Of a stretch of 64,000 nucleotides of DNA, positions 26,893 through 42,576 are shown piece by piece; position 1 is the first letter of the stretch, and each line of letters begins with the position of its first letter. Source of the stretch: Aerophototrophica crusticola (lineage in GTDB: Bacteria > Pseudomonadota > Alphaproteobacteria > Azospirillales > Azospirillaceae); the NCBI GenBank assembly GCA_001939945.1, contig MOEB01000016.1, positions 1 through 64,000 of the forward strand. The letters are read 5' to 3'. A program made the position numbers and the translations under genes. Below the pieces are notes generated by a model. The model had not been told where the DNA came from. It made no database searches and was given only the letters and a program-made list of their open reading frames with translations.

Positions 26893-26937
26893 TTGACAAG
26901 CCTGTCGCCCAATCGCAATGTCACCAGTGGCGACATT
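26893..26937. promoter_or_regulatory. Promoter TTGACA with overlapping 21-bp palindromic operator
   Basis: TTGACA at 26893-26898 is a perfect -35. Where the -10 would fall lies a near-perfect palindrome (26917-26937) with arms AATGTC and GACATT and inner CCA/TGG. It is 13 bases from the thioesterase start at 26950. The second gene of that transcript encodes a TetR regulator, so autorepression is likely. It might also affect the divergent chrA. Confidence 0.65.
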
Positions 26938-26949
26938 AAGAGCCGACAC

Positions 26950-27444
26950 ATGCTCAAACTCGCCCTTCCAATCCTGTTCAAGGTGAGGCCCGCCATGGTC
27001 TATGAGATGATCCGCAAGCAGATGGCCGGCAGCGTGCCCTATGCCACCCACACCGGCGTGGAGCTGGTCAGCATCGGTGACGGAAGGGCGGAAGCCCTGT
27101 TGCCTGACCGGCCGGAGGTCAAGAACCACATCGGCAGCCAGCATGCCGGCGCCCTGTTCACCCTGGGGGAGACGGCCAGCGGTGGCGCCATGGCCGGGGC
27201 GATGGCGCCGGTTCTGCTGTCGGTCCGCCCGGTGGCGGCCAACGCCCGCATCGCCTACACCAAGGTGGCCAAGGGCCCGATCCGCGCCTTGGCCCGGGTG
27301 GACGCGGACAGCGCCGCCCTGCGCGCCACACTTGAGGCGGACGGCAAGGTGCGCTTCGATGTGGCGGTGGACCTGCTGGACGAGGGCGGGGAGACGGTGG
27401 CGACCATGGCGGTGGAATGGCACGTGAGCAAGAAGCGGGGCTGA
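26950..27444 (+). CDS. Hotdog-fold thioesterase-like protein (DUF4442/PaaI-like)
   Basis: It has 164 residues. A hotdog fold is indicated by NHIGSQHAGALFTLGETASGGAMAGAM (the N-H-x-Gly helix region of acyl-CoA thioesterases) and strands ARIAYTKVAKGPIRALARV and VRFDVAVDLLDEGGETVATMAVEWHV. The start may be ATG 26950, just behind the operator, or ATG 26995, which has a better ribosome site (AGGTGAGG). Likely hydrolyses an acyl- or aryl-CoA; substrate unknown. Its 3' end overlaps the TetR gene by 28 bases. Confidence 0.75.
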   Translation: MLKLALPILFKVRPAMVYEMIRKQMAGSVPYATHTGVELVSIGDGRAEALLPDRPEVKNHIGSQHAGALFTLGETASGGAMAGAMAPVLLSVRPVAANARIAYTKVAKGPIRALARVDADSAALRATLEADGKVRFDVAVDLLDEGGETVATMAVEWHVSKKRG

Positions 27445-28025
27445 CCCCGGCCCGGGACAGCTTCCACCATGGCAACCTGCGCGCCGCCGCGCTGGAGGCG
27501 GCGCGTCGCATCGTCGAGGAGCAAGGGCCGGAGGGGCTGAGCCTCCGCGCGGTGGCGGCGGCCACGGGCGTGAACCACCGCGCCCTTTACCGCCACTTCG
27601 CCGACCGGGACGATCTGCTGGCCGCCGTGGCGGCGGACGGGTTCGGGTTGCTGCGGGACGGCATCGCCGATGCTTTCGCCGGGGCGGGCGCGACCACGCC
27701 CCTCGCCATGGTCACCGGCTATGTCGACTTCGCCCTGGGCAACCCGCGGCTCTATGCCCTGATGTTCGGCATGGGCGGGCAGGCCTTCCTGACCCACTCG
27801 GTGCTTGCCCCCGCCGTGGCCGGGGTGACCGACCTTGCGGCAGAGGCGTTCCGGCAGCCGGGCGACCCGCCGGGCTTCAGCCTGGCCCTGCGCGACCGGG
27901 TCATGCTGGCCTGGGGCAGCGCCCACGGCCTGTGCGACCTCTGGGCCCGCGGAGCCCTCCGCGCCAAGGGCCCGGCCGAGGCGCGGGCCTATGTGCTGGG
28001 GCTGTTGGCAGGCCGGTTCGGGTAA
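27417..28025 (+). CDS. TetR-family transcriptional regulator
   Basis: It has 202 residues. The helix-turn-helix spans about 17-62: FHHGNLRAAALEAARRIVEEQG, LSLRAVAAATGVNHRALYRHFADRDDLLAAVA. The C-terminal ligand domain has the WHG-like pattern (FALGNPRLYALMFGMGG). The start ATG at 27417 lies inside the thioesterase gene, so translation is probably coupled. It most likely represses its own operon through the palindrome at 26917-26937, sensing an acyl-CoA or aromatic compound handled by the thioesterase (inference). Confidence 0.9.
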   Translation: MAREQEAGLTPARDSFHHGNLRAAALEAARRIVEEQGPEGLSLRAVAAATGVNHRALYRHFADRDDLLAAVAADGFGLLRDGIADAFAGAGATTPLAMVTGYVDFALGNPRLYALMFGMGGQAFLTHSVLAPAVAGVTDLAAEAFRQPGDPPGFSLALRDRVMLAWGSAHGLCDLWARGALRAKGPAEARAYVLGLLAGRFG

Positions 28026-28091
28026 GCTTGTCCGGGGGACAAGGTTCGAGGTGACAGGCTTGCTCACCTGACGCATCACATTCTTTCTGTT

Positions 28092-28181
28092 TCCCCTGCG
28101 AAAGCAGGGGCCCACAGTTCTTCAGCGGCAGTTACGTTGGAGACCGGGTCAAAAACAGTGGGCCCCTGCTTTCGCAGGGGA
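28092..28181. repeat. Dispersed inverted-repeat element, family 2, copy 2
   Basis: Perfect 24-base arms, 28092-28115 (TCCCCTGCGAAAGCAGGGG plus CCCAC) and 28158-28181, enclosing 42 bases with CAGTTCTT and GGGTCAAAAACAGT, shared with the copies at 13124 and 61158. It sits between the TetR gene and the PaiB-like gene. Confidence 0.85.
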
Positions 28182-28214
28182 GGCAGTTTCTCTCGACCTG
28201 ACGAAGCCAACCCC

Positions 28215-28832
28215 ATGTACACGCCGCCCCACTTCCGCGAAGACGATCCCGCCGCCCTGCGCGCCATCATCCGCGCGGCACGCCTCGCCACGCTGGTGAC
28301 CATGGGGGAGGGCGGGTTGACCGCCACGCCGCTGCCGCTGCTGGCAGAGGAAGGGCCGGAGGGCCTGCGCCTCATCGGCCACCTAGCCCGCGCCAACCCA
28401 CAATGGCGGGGTTTCGACCCGGCCATCCCGGCCCTTGCGCTCTTCCAGGGGCCGGAGGCCTATGTCTCGCCAAGCTGGTACGCGACGAAGGCGGAGACCC
28501 ACAAGGTCGTCCCCACCTGGAACTACGTGGCCGTCCACGCCTATGGGCGGCTGGAGGTGGTGGAGGAGCCGGACGCCCTGCATGCCATCGTCAGCCGCCT
28601 GACCGACCACCACGAATCCGGCCGCGCCACCCCCTGGGCCGTCACCGACGCGCCACCCGACTTCATCCGCGCCCAGTTGAAGGGCATCGTCGGCGTGGTG
28701 CTGCATGTGGACCGGTTGGAGGGCAAGCGCAAGCTCAGCCAGAACCGGAACGAGGCCGACCGGGCGGGGGTGCGCCAGGGCTTGTCGGCCAGCGCGGACC
28801 CAAGGGACAGGGCGGTGGGGGAGATGGTGTGA
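28215..28832 (+). CDS. FMN-binding protein of the PaiB family
   Basis: It has 205 residues with the PaiB pattern throughout: MYTPPHFREDD start, LATLVTMGEGGLTATPLPLL, LIGHLARANPQW, ALFQGPEAYVSPSWYATK, VVPTWNYVAVHAYGRLEV, then AQLKGIVGVVLHVDRLEGKRKLSQNR. The fold is a split-barrel flavin-binding domain. In Bacillus PaiB is called a negative transcriptional regulator, but no DNA-binding motif is seen, and family members may simply be flavin enzymes. Monocistronic; preceded by a family 2 repeat and followed by a family 1 repeat. Confidence 0.88.
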   Translation: MYTPPHFREDDPAALRAIIRAARLATLVTMGEGGLTATPLPLLAEEGPEGLRLIGHLARANPQWRGFDPAIPALALFQGPEAYVSPSWYATKAETHKVVPTWNYVAVHAYGRLEVVEEPDALHAIVSRLTDHHESGRATPWAVTDAPPDFIRAQLKGIVGVVLHVDRLEGKRKLSQNRNEADRAGVRQGLSASADPRDRAVGEMV

Positions 28833-28856
28833 GGAGGGCACCCTGCAGGGCCCTGG

Positions 28857-29044
28857 AGGTCACCCCGGCCTTGAGCCGGGGCCCTTGGGAAAGCCGTCGT
28901 GCCAGGGTGCGGCAGCGGGCCCCAGGACCTGCACGAGACACGACTTTCGACTTCGAAAAATGGAGCAGAACAAGGGAAAACAGGGCTTTCGGTGCCCTGC
29001 ACCCGCCGAACCCGAGGGCCCCGGGTCAAGCCCGGGGTGACCTC
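28857..29044. repeat. REP-like dispersed element, family 1, copy B
   Basis: Ends GGTCACCCCGGCCTTGAGCC and GGGTCAAGCCCGGGGTGACC, inverted. At 188 bases it is longer than copies A and D because of an extra AT-richer centre (about 28930-28975). Flanks GCAGGGC and TGCCTTGCAGG match the other copies. It separates the PaiB-like gene from the end of greA. Confidence 0.85.
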
Positions 29045-29066
29045 CTGTGCCTTGCAGGGTTCGCGT

Positions 29067-29540
29067 TTACTTGAACGCGATCCCGACGATCTCGTAGCTC
29101 TTGCTGCCGCCGGGGGTGGTGACCTCGACCGTGTCGCCCACCTGCTTGCCGATCAGGGCGCGGGCCAGGGGGCTGGTGATGCTGACCAGGCCCTGGCGGA
29201 TGTCGCTCTCATCCTGGCCGACGATCTGGTAGGTCACCTCCTCGTCGGTGTCCTCATCGGCCAGGGTGACGGTGGCGCCGAACTTGATGGCGTTGCCGGA
29301 CAGCTTGGTGGGGTCGATCACCTCCGCCCGGCTGATCTTGTCCTCCAGCTCCATCACGCGGCCCTCGATGAAGCTCTGGCGCTCCCGGGCGGCGTGGTAC
29401 TCGGCATTCTCGGACAGGTCGCCATGCTCCCGCGCCTCGGCGATGGCGCGGATCACCGCGGGGCGCTCGACCCCCTTCAGGTGCTTCAATTCTTCCTGGA
29501 GCCGGTTGAAACCCCGGGCCGTCATCGGAACTTTTTCCAT
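29067..29540 (-). CDS. greA: Transcription elongation factor GreA
   Basis: Rescues arrested RNA polymerase by stimulating transcript cleavage. It has 157 residues, the standard length. The N-terminal coiled coil carries the family signature ([40 protein letters not shown]) with the acidic tip, and the C-terminal FKBP-like domain ends [35 protein letters not shown]. The start [10 protein letters not shown] at 29540 is the usual alphaproteobacterial one. It follows carB on the same strand, a common arrangement, but a terminator-like hairpin lies between. Confidence 0.96.
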   Translation of the reverse strand: MEKVPMTARGFNRLQEELKHLKGVERPAVIRAIAEAREHGDLSENAEYHAARERQSFIEGRVMELEDKISRAEVIDPTKLSGNAIKFGATVTLADEDTDEEVTYQIVGQDESDIRQGLVSITSPLARALIGKQVGDTVEVTTPGGSKSYEIVGIAFK

Positions 29541-29609
29541 CGCACCCACTTCTCGCGAACTGGTTGGCCGCTGTGCCGGGAACGCGCCAGAGCCCGTCCC
29601 GGCCCTTCC

Positions 29610-29657
29610 CATGGAACAAAAGGCCCGGGCCGGCGCGGTCTCCCGCACCCCCGGGCC
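29610..29657 (-). terminator. Terminator-like hairpin between carB and greA
   Basis: Reading the minus strand, GGCCCGGG (29657-29650) pairs with CCCGGGCC (29629-29622), followed by TTTTGTTCC. It begins about 10 bases after the carB stop and should reduce read-through into greA. Confidence 0.7.
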
Positions 29658-29666
29658 GCCTGACGG

Positions 29667-32930
<3,264 letters not shown>

Positions 32931-33282
32931 GGATTCAGGCCGTGGATCAGGGGATGGGGGTCGCTCTGGTCGCACGAAAACGCCCCCGGACCCACAAGGG
33001 GTGCGGGGAACGCCCGGCTGAGGCGCCTATATAGAGGGTCGATGGACCCTCGGGAAGCGCGCATCCCGCCGCGCTGGGATGCGCGGGGCGGGACGGTCTT
33101 TGTGCGCCCCCAGGCGCCGGGCACGGTCTCCGGCCGCATGCCCACCTCGGGTGCAGGACGTCCCCCGCCCCGCCCGGCCCCAAGAATGTCACAACCTCGC
33201 CGCCGAACGGTCCCGCGGACCCCCTGTTGGGGCATGCGTGTTGCAAGGCCCCTGTCGGCCTGCCGCAGACGGAGCCGAATCC
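32931..33282. promoter_or_regulatory. 352-base divergent control region, carB / DUF2382 genes
   Basis: No gene seen. It holds two tandem hairpins, GAGGGTC-GATG-GACCCTC (33034-33051) and GCGCATCCC-N8-GGGATGCGC (33059-33084), and the short repeat at 33103-33120. TATATAG near 33027-33035 could be the -10 for carB on the minus strand, with the first palindrome just upstream as a possible operator. On the plus strand CGAAC (33204-33208), 16 bases, TGTT (33225-33228) resembles the EcfG general-stress promoter (GGAAC-N16/17-CGTT), fitting the stress-type genes that follow. Confidence 0.5.
33103..33120. repeat. Third copy of the short TGCGCCCYCAGGCGCCGG repeat
   Basis: Matches 1892-1909 at 17 of 18 positions. 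It contains a self-complementary GGCGCC core. Confidence 0.45.
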
Positions 33283-33801
33283 ATGGCCGAACGCCCGGAC
33301 GCGTCGCTGTTCCCCAAGGCCCAGCACCATGCCACGACCACCCGCGAGGGTGGGGCCGTGCGTGGGGTGCCGGATGACGTCACCGAGGCCAGCGTCGAGC
33401 GCCTGTCCGCCGCCGGGGAGGAACTGCGCGTTCCCCTGGTGGAGGAGGAGGTGAGGGTCACCACCCGCAGGGTGGAGACTGGCCGAATCCGTGTCTCCAA
33501 GACCGTGATCGAGCGGGAGGAGATGGTGGAGGCCGCCCTTCGCCACGAGGGGGTGGAAGTGACCCGCGTGCCCATCAACCGGCCCGTGGACGTCGTCCCG
33601 CCCGTGCGGGAGGAGGACGGCGTCATGGTCCTTCCCGTCGTGGAGGAGGAGTTGGTGGTCAGCAGGCGCCTCGTCCTGCGGGAGGAGGTGCATGTGCGCC
33701 GCACCGCCGGCGTGGAGACGGTGCGCGAGCCCGTCACCGTGCGGCAGGAGGAAGCCACGGTGGAGCGGCTCCCGCCCCGCGGCACGACAGACCCGGCCTG
33801 A
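33283..33801 (+). CDS. DUF2382 (YsnF/AvaK-type) stress protein, single-domain
   Basis: It has 172 residues. After a polar N-terminus the rest is a DUF2382 domain (about 45-165): EELRVPLVEEEVRVTTRRVETGRIRVSKTVIEREEMVEAALRHEGVEVTRVPINRPVDVVPPVREEDGVMVLPVVEEELVV, with highly charged alternating strands. This domain occurs in general-stress and desiccation-linked proteins; its molecular role is unknown. No signal peptide. It precedes a second DUF2382 gene by 31 bases. The ATG at 33283 follows CGGAGCCGAATCC. Confidence 0.85.
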   Translation: MAERPDASLFPKAQHHATTTREGGAVRGVPDDVTEASVERLSAAGEELRVPLVEEEVRVTTRRVETGRIRVSKTVIEREEMVEAALRHEGVEVTRVPINRPVDVVPPVREEDGVMVLPVVEEELVVSRRLVLREEVHVRRTAGVETVREPVTVRQEEATVERLPPRGTTDPA

Positions 33802-33832
33802 CGAAACCCAGAACAAACCGAGGAACGGACCC

Positions 33833-34867
33833 ATGACCGACAAGACCATCCTTGCCCTGTATGACGACTTCGCCAACGCCCGCCGGGCCCTGGAGCGGCT
33901 GCATGCGGAGAACGTGTCGCAGCAAGAGATCAGCGTGATCGCCGCCGACCGGGACGAGGCGGTGTCGAAGCAACTGGTCACCGCCGGCGCGTCCTCCGGC
34001 GGCAGCGGCATCCTCGGCGGGCTGCTGGGCGGCGCCAAGCCGCGGCCGGTCGGGGGGCTGGGCTCGGTCATGGCCTCCGGCCCCATCGCCGCCGGGGCGC
34101 ACGGGCCGGGTGGCATCGTCCAGTCGCTGGTGAAGGCCGGTGTGCCCAACGACGATGCCCACGCCTATGCCGAGGGTATCCGCCGCGGCGGCAGCCTGGT
34201 CAGCGTCCACGCCCATGATGCCGACGCCGCGCGCATCATCTCCATCCTCCAGGCCGAGGGCCCGGTGGACATCGACCACCGCCGCAGCACCTACATGTCC
34301 AGCGGCTGGTCGCGCTTCGATGAGAATGCCGGCCCCTATACCGGCCCGGTGGGCGAGGCCCGGGTGGGCAGCGGCCTGACCGGCGCCGCCGGCGCCCTGC
34401 GCGACACGGACCGCACCACCACGACCGGCAGCACCACCTCCCGCACCACCGCCACGGGCGAGGAGCACATCCCCGTCGTGGAGGAAAGCCTGGCGGTGGG
34501 CAAGCGCGCCGTGGAGCGCGGCCAGGTCCGCATCCACTCCCGCGTGGTCGAGACGCCGGTGGAAGAGACCGTCAACCTGCGGGACGAGAGCGTGCATGTG
34601 GAGCGCCGCACGGTCAGCGACGCCTCCGGCGTGGTCCCGGAGGACGCCTTCCGCGAGCGCACCGTGGAGTTCACGGAGACGGACGAGGAAGCCGTCGTCA
34701 GCAAGCAGGCCCGCCTGACCGGCGAGGTCGTCGTCTCCAAGGACGTGGAGACCCGTGAGGAGGTGGTGCGCGACACCGTCCGCAAGACCGAGGTGGAGGT
34801 GGAGGGCGACCCGGCCACCCGTGCCAAGTCCACCACGACCAGCACCAGCACCACGAAGAAGGCCTGA
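33833..34867 (+). CDS. GSP17M-like plus DUF2382 stress protein
   Basis: It has 344 residues. The N-terminal domain (about 1-150) resembles the general stress protein 17M/YflT-like fold (TILALYDDFANARRALERLHAENVSQQEISVIAADRD), interrupted by a Gly-rich loop that looks membrane- or self-associating (GGSGILGGLLGG). A Thr/Ser-rich linker (about 190-210) leads into a C-terminal DUF2382 domain (about 213-325). It ends in a Thr/Ser/Lys tail. Second gene of a stress pair; both DUF2382 domains may interact. A strong hairpin ends the transcript. Confidence 0.85.
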   Translation: MTDKTILALYDDFANARRALERLHAENVSQQEISVIAADRDEAVSKQLVTAGASSGGSGILGGLLGGAKPRPVGGLGSVMASGPIAAGAHGPGGIVQSLVKAGVPNDDAHAYAEGIRRGGSLVSVHAHDADAARIISILQAEGPVDIDHRRSTYMSSGWSRFDENAGPYTGPVGEARVGSGLTGAAGALRDTDRTTTTGSTTSRTTATGEEHIPVVEESLAVGKRAVERGQVRIHSRVVETPVEETVNLRDESVHVERRTVSDASGVVPEDAFRERTVEFTETDEEAVVSKQARLTGEVVVSKDVETREEVVRDTVRKTEVEVEGDPATRAKSTTTSTSTTKKA

Positions 34868-34875
34868 CCCGGGGC

Positions 34876-34903
34876 CCGCCCGGCGGTCACCGCCGCCGGG
34901 CGG
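34876..34903 (+). terminator. Hairpin after the DUF2382 operon
   Basis: CCGCCCGGCGG (34876-34886) and CCGCCGGGCGG (34893-34903) form an 11-bp GC stem with a 6-base loop between convergent genes. No T-run, so termination efficiency is uncertain. Confidence 0.6.
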
Positions 34904-34904
34904 C

Positions 34905-35378
34905 TCAGGGCGGCACGAACCAGCCGCGCAGGGACTCCAGCGTCGCCGTCAGCACGGTGCAACGGCTGGTGTCATGGTCGCGGAAGAAATAGACAGTGTC
35001 CCCGCGCCGCAGCCGGCCGGGGTCAACCAGGTTCGTCGCCATGTACCCGAAGGCCACGCCCAACGGCCGTTCCCCCGGCCCGAAGGCGCGGTAGCGGAAG
35101 GCGATGCGCTGGTTGAAGCGGCCCCGGCGGCACTGCGCCGTCAGGGCCGCGTCCGCCGCCAGCACCTGCGCCGCCGGGCGATCGAAGGCATAGACGATCC
35201 GTTGCAGCACCTGGTACGGCGCCCTTGGCGCCGCCCGGGCCGGGTCCCCGTCCGAATTGTAGGGCAAGGTCCCGAAATGCGCCGGGTCCGTCCGCGCCGG
35301 CGGGGGCCGGTCGTCGGCGGAGGCCGGGAGGGCGATGACGGCCGCGGCCAGGGTCAAGGCTATGATGTGGCGCATCAT
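34905..35378 (-). CDS. Secreted hypothetical protein
   Basis: Not recognised. It has 157 residues with a signal peptide (MMRHIIALTLAAAVIALPASA, cleavage about 21). The mature part has two Cys (AQCRRG and SRCTVL) that could form one disulfide, and motifs FRYRAFGPGERPLGVAFGYMATN and RGDTVYFFRDHDTSRC. Either of two adjacent ATGs may start it, behind TTGAGGG. The codon use and third-position GC fit neighbouring genes. It stands alone between the stress operon and an inverted-repeat doublet. Confidence 0.7.
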   Translation of the reverse strand: MMRHIIALTLAAAVIALPASADDRPPPARTDPAHFGTLPYNSDGDPARAAPRAPYQVLQRIVYAFDRPAAQVLAADAALTAQCRRGRFNQRIAFRYRAFGPGERPLGVAFGYMATNLVDPGRLRRGDTVYFFRDHDTSRCTVLTATLESLRGWFVPP

Positions 35379-35395
35379 CCCTCAACGGTAGCACC

Positions 35396-35589
35396 GTTCC
35401 CTCTCCCTGGGGAGAGGGTGGCCGCGCAGCGGCCGGGTGAGGGAGGTGGGAACAGCGAAACGTGCCCCCTCTCCCCACCGGGGAGAGGGTCGGGGTGAGG
35501 GGGAAGTCGCAGAAAGACGATTGGTCCCTACGCCCACCTCCCTCACCCGCCTCGCTCCGCTCGGCACCCTCTCCCCAGGGAGAGGGAAC
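35396..35589. repeat. Inverted doublet of family 3 repeats, downstream of gltB
   Basis: A unit of about 55 bases (35396-35450: GTTCCCTCTCCCTGGGGAGA, a small hairpin, then GGTGAGGGAGGTGGG) is repeated in reverse at 35533-35589. The spacer holds a third partial hairpin (CCCTCTCCCCACCGGGGAGAGGG, about 35465-35487). The same arrangement occurs at 40814-40970. The gap holds no gene. Confidence 0.85.
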
Positions 35590-35593
35590 CACG

Positions 35594-40132
<4,539 letters not shown>

Positions 40133-40144
40133 GGCAAGGCCCTT

Positions 40145-40792
40145 TCAAGCGAGCGTGGCGGGGTCGTACGGCACGTCCGTGCCGACCCGGTCGGTGATCA
40201 GGATGTGGTTGGGCTGCTGGGCGAAGCGGTCGATCCAGCGGCAGACGGCGGGGTAACCGCCCAGGTCGAACCCGCCCTCGTCCGCCACATGGGTGTAGGC
40301 GTACAGGGCGATGTCGGCGATGGTGCAGTGCTGCCCAACCAGCCAGTCACGGTGGCGCAGATGGTCGTCCATCAGCTTCAGCGCGGCGTGGCCCGCCTCC
40401 CGCTTCAGCACCAGGGCGTGCACCCGCTCCGGCGTCATGGGCACCTTGTGGGTGATCCAGAACCGGGCGGTGGCGATGTTGGGCTCGTGGTTGTACTGCT
40501 CCCAGAACAGCCATTGCAGCACCGCCGCCTTGTCCCGCCGGTTGTCCGGCCAGAAGCTCGTGCCCTCCGCGATCCAGCGCAGGATGGCGTTGCTCTCCGC
40601 CAGGTAATCGCCTGGACATAAGCGCAGCAGGGGGATGCGGCCGTTGGGATTGATGGCCAGGAAGGCCGGCGTCCGGCTCTCCGCCTTGTCGATGTCCACC
40701 TCCACCCGCTCGAACGGCATGTCGAGCTGGGTCAGCAGCCAGCGGCACTTGTACCCGTTGCCGGAGGTGATGTTGTCGTAGAGGCGGAGCAT
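40145..40792 (-). CDS. Glutathione S-transferase family protein
   Basis: It has 215 residues: an N-terminal thioredoxin-like domain (1-80: MLRLYDNITSGNGYKCRWLLTQLDMPFERVEVD, NPNGRIPLL, LAESNAILRWIAE) and an all-helical C-terminal domain (about 90-205: WLVGQHCTIADIALYAYTHVADEGGFDLGGYPAVCRWIDR). The Ser in the SGNGYK loop or Tyr5 may contact glutathione. It lies between gltD and gltB with only 12 bases to gltB, so it is co-transcribed with glutamate synthase. The link may be glutamate supply for glutathione, but that is speculation. Confidence 0.9.
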   Translation of the reverse strand: MLRLYDNITSGNGYKCRWLLTQLDMPFERVEVDIDKAESRTPAFLAINPNGRIPLLRLCPGDYLAESNAILRWIAEGTSFWPDNRRDKAAVLQWLFWEQYNHEPNIATARFWITHKVPMTPERVHALVLKREAGHAALKLMDDHLRHRDWLVGQHCTIADIALYAYTHVADEGGFDLGGYPAVCRWIDRFAQQPNHILITDRVGTDVPYDPATLA

Positions 40793-40813
40793 GGGTCGTC
40801 CGTGGCTAATCCT

Positions 40814-40970
40814 GTTCCCTCTCCCTGGGGAGAGGGTGGCGCGTCAGCGCCGAGTGAGGGAGGTGGGCGTAAGGACCAACGGGAACCCGGGCGTTTCGCG
40901 GAACCCGTCTCCCTCACCCGTCCCGGCCTCGCGGCCGGTCCACCCTCTCCCCAGGGGAGAGGGGGAGGGG
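40814..40970. repeat. Inverted doublet of family 3 repeats between gltD and gst
   Basis: Unit one at 40814-40867 and an inverted unit at about 40908-40970, same consensus as 35396-35589. It fills nearly all of the 182-base gltD-gst gap, so the stem must be read through or processed if gltD, gst and gltB share one transcript. Confidence 0.85.
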
Positions 40971-40974
40971 TGGC

Positions 40975-42423
40975 CTACTCCGCCGCCACGGCCACCGGGG
41001 CGGTGACCTGGGCCTGGATGTAGCGGTGGATGCCCTCGGCGGCGTCGCGGCCGTCCTTGATGGCCCAGACCACCAGCGAGGCGCCCCGCACGATGTCGCC
41101 GGCGGCGAAGACGCCGTCCAGGTTGGTCATCATGGTCCCGTACTTCACCTGCACGGTGCCCCAGCGGCTGACCTTCAGGTCCGGCACGCCGAACAGGGTG
41201 GGGACGGGGTCCGGGTCGAAGCCCAGGGCCTTCACCACCAGGTCCGCCTCCAGCATGAACTCGCTGCCCTCGATGGGGCTGGGGGTCTGGCGGCCGGTGG
41301 CGTCGGCCACGCCCATGTGCATCTTCACCGCCCGCACGTGGGTGACGCGGGCATCGCCCAGGAAGGCCTCCGGAGCGGCCTGCCAGACGAACTCCACGCC
41401 CTCCTCCTCGGCATGGGCCACCTCGCGCTGGCTGCCGGGCATGTTCTTGCGGTCGCGGCGGTACAGGCACTTGACCGACTTGGCGCCCTGGCGGATGGCG
41501 GTGCGGACGCAGTCCATGGCCGTGTCGCCGCCGCCGATGACGACGACGCTCTTGCCCTTGGCGTTCAGCTTGCCGGTCTCATAGTCCAGCACCGTGTCGC
41601 CCAGCCCGTGGCGGTTGCTGGCGGTCAAATAGTCCAGCGCCGGCACGATGCCCTCCAGGCCCGAGCCGGGGCCGCCCAGGTCGCGCGCCTTGTAGACGCC
41701 GCAGGCGATCAGCACCGCGTCGTGCTGGGCCCGCAGCACCCGCATGTCGGTGTTCCGGCCCAGCTCCACGCCCAAATGGAACTTGACCCCCGCCTCCTCC
41801 AGCAGCTTCCAGCGGCGGAGCACCACCTCCTTCTCCAGCTTGAAGCCGGGGATGCCATAGACCATCAGGCCGCCGACGCGGTCGTACCGGTCATAGACAT
41901 GCACCTGGTAGCCCTTCTTGCGCAGCTGGTCCGCCGCGGCCAGGCCGGCCGGGCCGGCGCCGATGATGGCCACGCTCTGGGGGCGCTCATGCAGCGGCGT
42001 CACCGGCTTGACCCAGCCCCGCTCCCACGCCGTGTCGGTGATGTACTTCTCCACCGCGCCGATGGTCACCGTGCCGTGGGTGGACTGCTCGATGGTGCAG
42101 TTGCCCTCGCACAGCCGGTCCTGCGGGCAGATGCGGCCGCAGATCTCCGGGAAGTTGTTGGTGGCCTGGGAGATCTCATAGGCCTCCTCCAGCCGCCCCT
42201 CCGCCGTCAGCTTCAGCCAGTCCGGGATGTTGTTGGAGACGGGGCAGTGCACCTGGCAGAAGGGCACGCCGCATTGGGAACAGCGGCCCGCCTGCTCCGC
42301 GGCGCTGGCATCGCTGAAGCGGGCATAGATCTCATCGAAGTCCTGTTTGCGCAGGGCGGCCGGCCGCTTGTCCGGCATCTTCTGCCCCGTGTGCACGAAG
42401 CCGAGCATCTTTCCCTGCGCCAT
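40975..42423 (-). CDS. gltD: Glutamate synthase (NADPH) small subunit
   Basis: Beta subunit of GOGAT, passing NADPH electrons through FAD to the large subunit. It has 482 residues, as in Azospirillum. The N-terminal Cys cluster (RCSQCGVPFCQVHCPVSNNIPDW and ICGRICPQDRLCEGNC) binds the 4Fe-4S centres. FAD-binding GAGPAGLAAADQLRKKGYQV and NADPH-binding VIGGGDTAMDC follow, then GVFAAGDIVRGASLVVWAI. ATG 42423 follows AGAGGGACGCGGACC. First gene of gltD-gst-gltB; upstream lie a terminator hairpin and a 21-base palindrome. Confidence 0.97.
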   Translation of the reverse strand: MAQGKMLGFVHTGQKMPDKRPAALRKQDFDEIYARFSDASAAEQAGRCSQCGVPFCQVHCPVSNNIPDWLKLTAEGRLEEAYEISQATNNFPEICGRICPQDRLCEGNCTIEQSTHGTVTIGAVEKYITDTAWERGWVKPVTPLHERPQSVAIIGAGPAGLAAADQLRKKGYQVHVYDRYDRVGGLMVYGIPGFKLEKEVVLRRWKLLEEAGVKFHLGVELGRNTDMRVLRAQHDAVLIACGVYKARDLGGPGSGLEGIVPALDYLTASNRHGLGDTVLDYETGKLNAKGKSVVVIGGGDTAMDCVRTAIRQGAKSVKCLYRRDRKNMPGSQREVAHAEEEGVEFVWQAAPEAFLGDARVTHVRAVKMHMGVADATGRQTPSPIEGSEFMLEADLVVKALGFDPDPVPTLFGVPDLKVSRWGTVQVKYGTMMTNLDGVFAAGDIVRGASLVVWAIKDGRDAAEGIHRYIQAQVTAPVAVAAE

Positions 42424-42482
42424 GGTCCGCGTCCCTCTGGTCCCACCGATCCCGCGGCGCAGCATGGGCCGGCCGCTGAAAA

Positions 42483-42521
42483 GCCCGCCGCGAGTAGGGA
42501 AATTCCCTTATCCCGGCGGGC
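42483..42521 (-). terminator. Terminator hairpin upstream of gltD
   Basis: On the minus strand GCCCGCCG (42521-42514) pairs with CGGCGGGC (42490-42483), enclosing an inner AGGGAA-T-TTCCCT palindrome, followed by TTTTC. It could end the transcript of the DUF2059-like pair that stops at 42680, or act as an attenuator in the gltD leader if the promoter lies upstream of it. Confidence 0.65.
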
Positions 42522-42576
42522 TCTTCGGTGGTCATCCTGGGCAAAAAACCAGGGCCTGTCAGCACATTTTTCACTT

